Source: CAYWNA01 sp964459305 (GTDB lineage: Bacteria > Planctomycetota > Planctomycetia > Pirellulales > Pirellulaceae). From it: 21,501 nt of DNA. The DNA is taken from positions 1 through 21,501 of the forward strand of contig CAYWNA010000232.1 in the NCBI GenBank assembly GCA_964459305.1, in the 5' to 3' direction. Each line of letters starts with the position of its first letter. Position 1 is the first letter of the stretch. The notes under the pieces are model-generated. The model was given only the letters and a program-made list of their open reading frames with translations. It was not told the DNA's origin and did no database searches. Shown here piece after piece: positions 15,922 to 21,501 of this stretch. The position numbers and the translations under genes were made by a program.

Positions 15922-16695
15922 TTAGGGCTCCGCGTTTCTCCATTTCCGCTGTGTGACGAAATTCCGATCTTCCGGGCAGAGAATATCGAGCTTCGCGTCT
16001 ACTGTGGTCCCGTCCCTCTTCTCCAGAGTCAGGGATCCTGCGACGAATGTGACAAACTTCGCCTCGACTTTGTATTTCCCATCGGCGGTTGCCCAAGTCC
16101 TCCATTTGGCCGCCTCGATTCGATCGGCTTCTTGCGTTTCCTCTGCTGCCATATCCGGCTCATCAGTTTTCAGCGAGTCGAGTGCCGGTCGTGATTCCGG
16201 TCGGCTTAGCGATGGTGACGAGTCGGATTCAGATGGTGCTGTCGACTGCGGCTGGACTACCGGGCCAACTACTATCTCATCCGGCGGTTCAGAGGTCGTT
16301 GTCTCAACAGGCTCGGGCATTTCCTCCACTGGCGATTGCCGTGCCTCGGTGGCATGTTGCTGCAGCTCCGATTGGGCTTCAACCATCGTCTTTTCCGCAT
16401 CAGCGATTGCAGAGGTTGCTGCAGCTCCGATTCCCAAAAAGCTCATGATCAATCCGAGGCCCATGAACGCGAAGAACAGAGTTCCAGGAAATCCGATAAT
16501 CAAGCCCGCGATTGCAGTGCCCTTTGGGCCACGCGCAAACAGGGCAAGCAAACAGAAGAACGCACCAGGAATACATAGGAGACCACATGTGAACCAGCCT
16601 AGGATAGAGAATATTAACCCGGCAATGGCAAGCCCTGATGTTCCCGGTGCCTGCTGGACGACGACAGTTTGGGGGGGATTTGGATAGTGGGACAT
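15922..16695 (-). CDS. DUF4190/SHD1 domain membrane protein
   Basis: 257 residues in three parts. Residues 20-90 are hydrophobic with three likely membrane spans (GLAIAGLIFSILGWFTCGLL ... GTAIAGLIIGFPG), of DUF4190 type. Residues 100-195 are a Pro/Glu/Ser-rich linker. Residues about 205-250 (RTWATADGKYKVEAKFV, LTLEKRDGTTVDAKLDIL, EDRNFV) are a Sla1 homology domain 1 (SHD1), widespread in Planctomycetota and thought to be a protein-interaction module. Start ATG 16695 has AAGGAG six bases upstream. It reads opposite to most genes of the element and may be cargo or a remnant of host DNA. Confidence 0.75.
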   Translation of the reverse strand: MSHYPNPPQTVVVQQAPGTSGLAIAGLIFSILGWFTCGLLCIPGAFFCLLALFARGPKGTAIAGLIIGFPGTLFFAFMGLGLIMSFLGIGAAATSAIADAEKTMVEAQSELQQHATEARQSPVEEMPEPVETTTSEPPDEIVVGPVVQPQSTAPSESDSSPSLSRPESRPALDSLKTDEPDMAAEETQEADRIEAAKWRTWATADGKYKVEAKFVTFVAGSLTLEKRDGTTVDAKLDILCPEDRNFVTQRKWRNAEP

Positions 16696-16828
16696 GGAGA
16701 ACTCCTTGACTGAAACTTCAAGCGATTCAAACAACCACAAACCCGGTAACAGATAGCCATAAACCATGGGGGACCAGTTGTCAACTAATTGACGCTTGGA
16801 CATACGCAAAAACGACGCGGAAGTTCCT

Positions 16829-16888
16829 CGTCAAGTGACGGGTTGCTATGGTAAACTGAACATCGGGCGGCCGGCTGATCCCCGGTTG
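16829..16888 (+). promoter_or_regulatory. Promoter + 5' hairpin module, copy 2
   Basis: CGTCAAG (16829-16835), TATGG followed by TAAACT at 16852-16857, then GAACATCGGG. The next element is CGGCCGG (16868-16874)/CCGGTTG (16882-16888), a 7-bp stem with two G-U pairs and a 7-base loop. GGGCGGCCGGCT is identical to copy 3. It lies upstream of the HNH gene at 16957. Confidence 0.5.
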
Positions 16889-16956
16889 AACACGCGTGTA
16901 CAAATAGTCAATCAACTCCCCGCCCCGTGATCCCAGCCCGTACGCGAGAGATTGAA

Positions 16957-17289
16957 ATGAATCGATGGGGTATTCCTGCGTGGCTTGAAGACGAAGTCCG
17001 ATCGCGAGACAAGTTTTGTGTGTATTGCGGTGTCGAAATGCTTCAGAAGATGCGTCCCGGAGGCTCACGCCGCAGCGTCGCTACTTGGGAACACATTATT
17101 AACGACGCCAGTATTGTCACACGCGAGAACATCGCACTTTGCTGCGTTGCCTGCAATTCAAGCAAAGGGACGAAGGACTTGTCCGAGTGGATTAACTCTC
17201 CCTATTGCAAACGCCACGGCATCACTGAGGATTCCGTGGCTGACATCATCAAGGAAGCACTCAAGAAATCAAGAGAGGCTGGCGACTAA
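16957..17289 (+). CDS. HNH endonuclease family protein
   Basis: 110-residue HNH nuclease. Residues 21-24 form CVYC, His46 lies in ATWEHIIND, Asn58 in TRENIALCC, and a second CxxC with following residues reads CVACNSSKG (63-71). The domain fills nearly the whole protein, with no extra targeting domain. ATG 16957 is preferred over GTG 16927 because the zinc-finger spacing needs little N-terminal sequence and a weak GAGAG lies upstream. Such small HNH proteins occur in mobile elements as packaging or homing nucleases or as defence effectors. A single promoter-like module precedes it, and a 275-base gap follows. Confidence 0.85.
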   Translation: MNRWGIPAWLEDEVRSRDKFCVYCGVEMLQKMRPGGSRRSVATWEHIINDASIVTRENIALCCVACNSSKGTKDLSEWINSPYCKRHGITEDSVADIIKEALKKSREAGD

Positions 17290-17342
17290 CAAGACGTTGG
17301 ATCGATCCGTCGACGAATTGGGCCAGCCGTTGCAGCCGACGT

Positions 17343-17423
17343 GCTACCCGTCTGATCGTCGAACGCTGGACGGAGCTGCCCAAAGCGATTAAGGCAGCGG
17401 CGGTCGGTCAACTAATTTCTCGT
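17343..17423 (+). other. Second copy of the W-x-x-LPKAIKA segment
   Basis: In one frame the sequence reads LIVERWTELPKAIKAAAV then GQLIS, resembling VVDAWPALSRAVKAEILAMV at 14701-14780. Both lie just before a promoter-hairpin module. No start codon or ribosome-binding site is convincing. The frame remains open to TAA at 17547-17549. It may be the tail of a lost integrase unit. Confidence 0.3.
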
Positions 17424-17483
17424 CAATCGCTCGCATCCCTGCTAGAATTCATGTTGCTTGGGCGGCCGGCTCGCTACCGGTCG
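17421..17483 (+). promoter_or_regulatory. Promoter + 5' hairpin module, copy 3
   Basis: CGTCAAT (17421-17427), extended -10-like TGCTAGAAT with TAGAAT at 17443-17448, then GGGCGGCCGGCT. The stem is CGGCCGG (17463-17469)/CCGGTCG (17477-17483), 7 bp with one G-U pair and a 7-base loop, against two G-U pairs in copy 2. It is 82 bases upstream of ATG 17565. Confidence 0.5.
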
Positions 17484-17564
17484 AACGGTTCGGGCGGCGG
17501 TTGCGATTTGCCTACCTTTCTCGCAATCGCCCCTGGATCGGCCCGATAACACGAAAGGTGGGCC

Positions 17565-18035
17565 ATGTCAGACGATCACATCGGCGACACGTCAAGTAAA
17601 GAGCCCAGCGACGCCGACGCGAAACAGGGCAAAACTATCCCTTTCCAGCAATGGTTCGTCGAAAACGCTCCCAGGATCCGGCAGGTATTGGAGGAAAAAC
17701 AGGAAACCTTGAGACAGATGCCGGTTAGTGTTAATCCGGAGCCCCGGACCGTGCCCCCTGTTGACCTGCGAAGCACACCGGCGGGCCGTGAGACAACAAA
17801 TCCCCAGGGACCTGTTTGTTACGTTACGCTTCTAATGATGGCCAGTATCGTGAATCGGAAGAAGCGAACGCTTGAGCGGCTGAAAGAGACCGGCAAGCTG
17901 CCTGATCCCGATGTGAAGGGCAAGAAGGGGACGCCGGACGAATGGGACTGGAGCGTAGTGCGGCCGGTACTTGAAAACGAGTACAACCGTAAGTTGCCCG
18001 AAGTGTTCCCCGCAGATCCGTTCATACGTTCGTAA
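17565..18035 (+). CDS. Hypothetical DNA-binding-like protein of the element
   Basis: 156 residues. The N-terminal half is acidic and flexible (DTSSKEPSDADAKQ ... QWFVENAPRIRQVLEEKQE). The C-terminal part, VTLLMMASIVNRKKRTLERL followed by KLPDPDVKG and DEWDWSVVRPVLENEY, resembles helix-turn-helix proteins found at the start of planctomycete element operons, with a recognition-helix-like RKKRTLERLKE. Start ATG 17565 has AAAGGTG at close spacing. It is preceded by a promoter-hairpin module and followed by a 120-base purine-poor gap. Probably a regulator acting on the downstream replication genes. Not firmly assigned to a family. Confidence 0.65.
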   Translation: MSDDHIGDTSSKEPSDADAKQGKTIPFQQWFVENAPRIRQVLEEKQETLRQMPVSVNPEPRTVPPVDLRSTPAGRETTNPQGPVCYVTLLMMASIVNRKKRTLERLKETGKLPDPDVKGKKGTPDEWDWSVVRPVLENEYNRKLPEVFPADPFIRS

Positions 18036-18155
18036 GTCGAAACTGACCACCGACACAACCACCGACATACCATACGAAACCACCGCAAACCACGCCCCCA
18101 TACCCTTATCTTCTTCGCGTCCGACAATCTTTCTCTTCACGAAAGGACGCGACTT

Positions 18156-18377
18156 ATGATTGACGCGGTTTCCATTGAGCCCACGTGTGTCTACGACGAT
18201 TCGTGCTTGCAGGCCGGTATAGGCATAAGCCCCACGACACTCGCACAAGCCCGGCGGTCTGGCAAGCTACGGTTTGCCCGGACCGGCAAGCGGGTGTTGT
18301 ATCTCGGCAAGTGGCTTATCGAGTGGCTGGAGCAAGACGCGACCGAGACTAGCTCGGGGAGGTGCCATGATGAGTGA
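18156..18377 (+). CDS. Small excisionase/MerR-like DNA-binding protein
   Basis: 73 residues. After a short lead, ISPTTLAQARRSGKLRFART followed by GKRVLYLGKWLIEWLEQD shows the winged helix-turn-helix pattern of excisionase or AlpA-type proteins (helix, turn with SGxL, wing with R-x-GxRxLY, then a WL helix). Start ATG 18156 has AAAGGA eight bases upstream. The stop at 18375-18377 overlaps the ATG of the next gene by eight bases. Likely function is DNA binding for excision or for transcription of the replication operon. Confidence 0.75.
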   Translation: MIDAVSIEPTCVYDDSCLQAGIGISPTTLAQARRSGKLRFARTGKRVLYLGKWLIEWLEQDATETSSGRCHDE

Positions 18378-18780
18378 CAGCCCCACAAAAACCGGCGGAC
18401 GATATGCGTGGGTTCTTTGGCCAATCGCATTTGCTGTGCTGTTACTCGCCAGCCTATTGCAATATGTCGCGGTCGAGGCCCAAAACCCCGATGTCTATCT
18501 GATGACATGCGTACTCGTTGCCGCTGGCGTAGCCCACATCACACCAGGATCGGACGGCATCGCGCCAGAGCTCCTGACGACCAAGCAAGCGGCGGAACTA
18601 CTGTCGATCGGCGAGCGGACCCTATGGGCATGGAGTCGATCAGGCATCTGTCCCGCGCCGGTCAAGATCGGAGTCGGGCTACGGCCGGCGGTGCGGTATC
18701 GACGGACCGAGCTAGAGCAATGGGTAGCCGATGGCTGCCCCAGAGTTGACGCCAACGAGAAAGGGGGCGGCCCACAGTGA
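18370..18780 (+). CDS. AlpA-like helix-turn-helix protein with N-terminal membrane segments
   Basis: 136 residues. Residues 68-120 (LLTTKQAAELLSIGERTLWA, WSRSGICPAPVKIG, AVRYRRTELEQWV) are a clear HTH_17/AlpA domain, usual in phage and integrative-element regulators. Unusually, residues 13-33 (AWVLWPIAFAVLLLASLLQY) and 41-57 are hydrophobic enough to be one or two membrane spans, so the regulator may be anchored in the membrane. Start ATG 18370 has GGAGG eight bases upstream; ATG 18367 is the alternative. The stop TGA overlaps the GTG of the replication gene (GTGA). The gene is translationally coupled on both sides. Confidence 0.8.
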   Translation: MSDSPTKTGGRYAWVLWPIAFAVLLLASLLQYVAVEAQNPDVYLMTCVLVAAGVAHITPGSDGIAPELLTTKQAAELLSIGERTLWAWSRSGICPAPVKIGVGLRPAVRYRRTELEQWVADGCPRVDANEKGGGPQ

Positions 18781-21501
18781 GCAACACCCCCAGCAAAGCA
18801 CTCAAACCATTATACGACCGACCGGCCATAATCGAGACTTGGCAACGGCTATTCGACGCGGGGCAGGTTACAGAACTACGGGCATTGGACGCAACCACGG
18901 CAGAAGACCGATGGTCACGTACCTGGTCTGGCTACGTCGACAACGCGGAAGCCCTGGCTGATGCGGTTGGCCGGCTCAAGACCGCCAAGGGAATATATAT
19001 CATTCCGAATGCCGTCAATCCCGATCTACTGGCCAGAGCGTGCAACCGCATCAAGCAGGCCGGCAAGGGCGATGCAACGCAGGACAGCGACATCATCGGC
19101 CGGCGGTGGCTACTGGTCGACTTGGACCCGGTACGGCCAGCGGGGATTTCGTCGACGGATTCGGAGCATCGGGCAGCGATAGGACGTCTATCGCAGGTTT
19201 GCCGATTCTTGCGTGATCTTGGTTGGCCCGATCCGATCGTCGCGGACAGCGGCAACGGTGCTCATCTGCTCTATCGCATCGACCTACCGGCGGACGATGG
19301 CGGCATCGTGCAACGCTGTCTGCAGGCCCTGGCGGCTCGGTCCGACGATAGGACCGTGAAGGTGGATACCTCGGTCCACAACCCGGCGCGAATCTGGAAG
19401 CTGTACGGGACGCTGGCTTGCAAGGGTGATGACACGCCAGACAGGCCGTGGCGGATGTCGCGTATCGTCACGGCCCCTGATACCGCCCAAGCTGTGCATA
19501 TTGGGCTGCTGGAGACTTTGGCGGCGGAGATCCCCGCGGCGACGCCGACGGTTGCAGCCCCTCGACACAATCGACCCGGCGAGCGGTTCGACGTGGCACA
19601 ACGGGCACAGCGGTACGTGGAGAAGATACTGCCCGCAATCAGTGGGCAAGGTGGGCATGGTGCCACGATGCGAGTAGCGACAGTCCTTGTACGCGGCTTT
19701 GATCTGACGCCCGAAGCGGCGACGCCGATAATGCAACGCTGGAATCAGACCTGCCAACCGCCTTGGACAGATGCGGAATTACAGCACAAGTTAGCTGACG
19801 CAGACAAAGGCGATGGCGAGCGGGGATGGTTGCTGCAAGACAACGCTGAAATCCAGCAAACCGGCGGACGAACGACAAAAACGACAACCGGGATTGCCAG
19901 CGTCACGCCCGATCCATCTACTTTGTACCAACCGTTTCCTATCGATGCCTTGCCTTATCCGATTGACGATTTTATTGCAGCGGCGGCGGCGGCTCTAGGA
20001 TGCGATGCGTCGTATATTGCACTGCCTTTGCTGGCGGCTCTTGCATCGGCGGTTGGCAATGCCCGGCGCGTCACGCTCAAGGGTAGCTGGTCTGAGTCTT
20101 GTGTATTTTGGACGGTTACCATCGGCGAATCCGGCTCGATGAAATCACCCGCTTGGGAATTGGCTATTAGACCATTACAGGATCTACAGGACGGGGCATT
20201 CCTCGATTGCCACGACAGAAAAAACGAGTACGAACGCGACGCTGCTCTATATGATTCGGACTATTCCCATTGGAAAAAGTCCGGTCGAAAAAACGGCGAA
20301 CCTCCGCCCGTCAAACCAGAGGAACCTACGGCGGTCCGCTATCTAGCGGCCGATGCTACGGTAGAGGCACTGGCCGTCCTACTGGACGAAAACCCACGCG
20401 GTCTACTGCTGGCACGCGACGAACTTAGCGGGTGGTTGTGTTCTTTTGATGCCTATAAATCAGCCCGCGGTGCGGACGTAGCACACTGGCTATCTATGCA
20501 CCGCGCCGGACCGCTGACAGTTGATCGGAAGACCGGCAGGCGCGTTATCCACGTGCCACGGGCGGCGATAAGCATAGCGGGCAGTGTCCAGCCAGAAATA
20601 CTCAAGATGGCCCTCGGTGGACGTGTCCAGGGGGAAGAGGGTAGCCGCGAGCACTTCCGCAACGGACTGGCAGCCCGGCTGCTGATGGCCTATCCCCCGC
20701 GGCGGCCGAAGCGGTGGACGGACGCGGACCTGCCCGGTGATGTCGTCCGAGCGGTCGACGATGTATTCACGCGACTGCTGGACCTGGACCTGCCCACGGA
20801 TGAGCACGGCCGGCTCGAGCCAATCGCACTGCCTTTGGCGCCGGAGGCCCAAGGCCGGTTTATCCGGTTTTATGATGCACACGCCGACGAAACAGCGGCA
20901 CTCGACGCGGACCTGGCAGCGGCGTGGTCTAAGCTCGAGGGCTACGCGGCCCGGTTCGCGTTGCTCGTTCATCTGATGCGTGACGCTGCCGACGATGCGA
21001 CGTTGAAGAATCGGCAAGCAGTGGACCTGGACAGCATGGAGTCCGGTATCGTGCTGTCGCGATGGTTTGCCGATGAGGCGGCTCGTATCTATGCGTTCAT
21101 CGGCGGGACTGCCGATAGTGGTGACAATCGCAAAAACAGAGAACGCGCGCGACTGGCCGAATGGATTCAATCCAAGGGCGGTTCGGTGACGGTTCGGGGT
21201 TTGACCAGAGGCCCGCGGCAATATCGGGGCGATTCCCAAGCGGCCGAACTGGCCCTGCAGGATTTGGTTGACGCCAAACTCGGCACCTGGACCACTGACG
21301 ACCACGGCGGCGGACGAGGGCGGCCGGTTCGTATTTTTGTGTTGATCGACAACGACGACGAAAACCCTAGTTTCAACATGGTGACAGGTGGCGACGGTGA
21401 CACAAATAGCCAAAACACAGGGGAGACTGTATTTGTGTCACCGTCACCAGTGTCGCCAGAGGCAGAAACGCGAATTGTGGCACCGGAAGAAAGGCGAGTG
21501 G
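18777..21501 (+). CDS. PrimPol-PriCT-DUF3987 replication protein (3' end outside window)
   Basis: More than 908 residues with no stop before the window edge. It starts at GTG 18777 in a four-base overlap with the preceding stop. Residues 109-212 look like an archaeo-eukaryotic-type primase: RRWLLVDLDPVRP (DxD at 115/117), SGNGAHLLYRIDLP and KVDTSVHNPARIWKLYGT. Residues about 285-360 (GHGATMRVATVLVRGFDL, PPWTDAELQHKLADA) fit a primase C-terminal PriCT helix bundle. From about 390 a DUF3987 helicase-like domain follows, with the P-loop-like GESGSMKSPAWE at 450-461 and the Walker B-like GLLLARDELSGW (Asp548-Glu549). The last 200 residues carry a winged-helix-like region. It probably primes and unwinds element DNA, acting as the replication initiator. 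Confidence 0.88.
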   Translation, partial: MSNTPSKALKPLYDRPAIIETWQRLFDAGQVTELRALDATTAEDRWSRTWSGYVDNAEALADAVGRLKTAKGIYIIPNAVNPDLLARACNRIKQAGKGDATQDSDIIGRRWLLVDLDPVRPAGISSTDSEHRAAIGRLSQVCRFLRDLGWPDPIVADSGNGAHLLYRIDLPADDGGIVQRCLQALAARSDDRTVKVDTSVHNPARIWKLYGTLACKGDDTPDRPWRMSRIVTAPDTAQAVHIGLLETLAAEIPAATPTVAAPRHNRPGERFDVAQRAQRYVEKILPAISGQGGHGATMRVATVLVRGFDLTPEAATPIMQRWNQTCQPPWTDAELQHKLADADKGDGERGWLLQDNAEIQQTGGRTTKTTTGIASVTPDPSTLYQPFPIDALPYPIDDFIAAAAAALGCDASYIALPLLAALASAVGNARRVTLKGSWSESCVFWTVTIGESGSMKSPAWELAIRPLQDLQDGAFLDCHDRKNEYERDAALYDSDYSHWKKSGRKNGEPPPVKPEEPTAVRYLAADATVEALAVLLDENPRGLLLARDELSGWLCSFDAYKSARGADVAHWLSMHRAGPLTVDRKTGRRVIHVPRAAISIAGSVQPEILKMALGGRVQGEEGSREHFRNGLAARLLMAYPPRRPKRWTDADLPGDVVRAVDDVFTRLLDLDLPTDEHGRLEPIALPLAPEAQGRFIRFYDAHADETAALDADLAAAWSKLEGYAARFALLVHLMRDAADDATLKNRQAVDLDSMESGIVLSRWFADEAARIYAFIGGTADSGDNRKNRERARLAEWIQSKGGSVTVRGLTRGPRQYRGDSQAAELALQDLVDAKLGTWTTDDHGGGRGRPVRIFVLIDNDDENPSFNMVTGGDGDTNSQNTGETVFVSPSPVSPEAETRIVAPEERRV

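Noticed and set aside
20124..20147. Non-canonical P-loop GESGSMKS suggesting a dead ATPase
   Set aside because: DUF3987 proteins often vary at this position; the Lys-Ser and the downstream Asp-Glu are present, so inactivity is not supported.
20490..21413. 307-codon leftward frame inside the replication gene
   Set aside because: The rightward frame is continuous with DUF3987 motifs; the leftward product is a low-information shadow in GC-rich DNA.

Overview
The window looks like a piece of a Planctomycetota chromosome, probably Pirellulales-like. This is inferred from gene content, not from a database search: a Sla1-homology (SHD1) protein, a planctomycete-style DDE transposase, a glycine-rich surface-protein fragment, and an integrative element with an AlpA-type regulator and a PrimPol/DUF3987 replication protein. 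No rRNA, tRNA or CRISPR array was seen.

Region 1 (1-7.5 kb) is an envelope polysaccharide/lipid locus that has been rearranged. It holds the 3' part of a nucleotide-sugar epimerase running in frame into a stub of a zinc-type methyltransferase, then a 5'-truncated FrhB-like protein, a complete SAM methyltransferase, and two divergent transcription units. The leftward unit is an internally deleted epimerase plus a condensation-domain-like acyltransferase. The rightward unit is an intact SDR oxidoreductase plus a paralogous acyltransferase. The control region between the units, with the SDR 5' end, is present twice (2862-3212 and 5143-5493). The first copy is a relic.

Region 2 (7.5-9.3 kb) is a leftward operon of an ECF sigma factor (one-base frameshift), a small membrane protein and signal peptidase I. 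The first two genes overlap at TGATG.

Region 3 (9.5-14.1 kb) holds an IS4-like transposase, a glycine-rich surface-protein fragment joined to a P-loop-less kinase fragment, a mostly gene-free stretch with a repeated CATCTTCCTGT motif, an unknown 182-aa gene and a calcium-binding EF-hand-like protein.

Region 4 (14.2-21.5 kb) is accessory DNA. It starts with the C-terminal relic of a tyrosine recombinase whose catalytic Tyr position reads Cys. It continues with a DUF5681-like protein, a DUF551-like protein, two leftward genes (one DUF4190/SHD1), an HNH endonuclease, three small DNA-binding-type proteins and a PrimPol-PriCT-DUF3987 protein that runs off the right edge. The last three genes overlap each other, which suggests one regulated replication operon. 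Three rightward genes (14833, 16957, 17565) share an upstream module of an extended -10-like sequence followed by a short hairpin at the predicted mRNA 5' end. This is the most novel-looking signal in the window.

Several joins between unrelated or internally deleted genes cluster in the first 11.4 kb. They point either to real gene decay by deletion or to assembly collapse.
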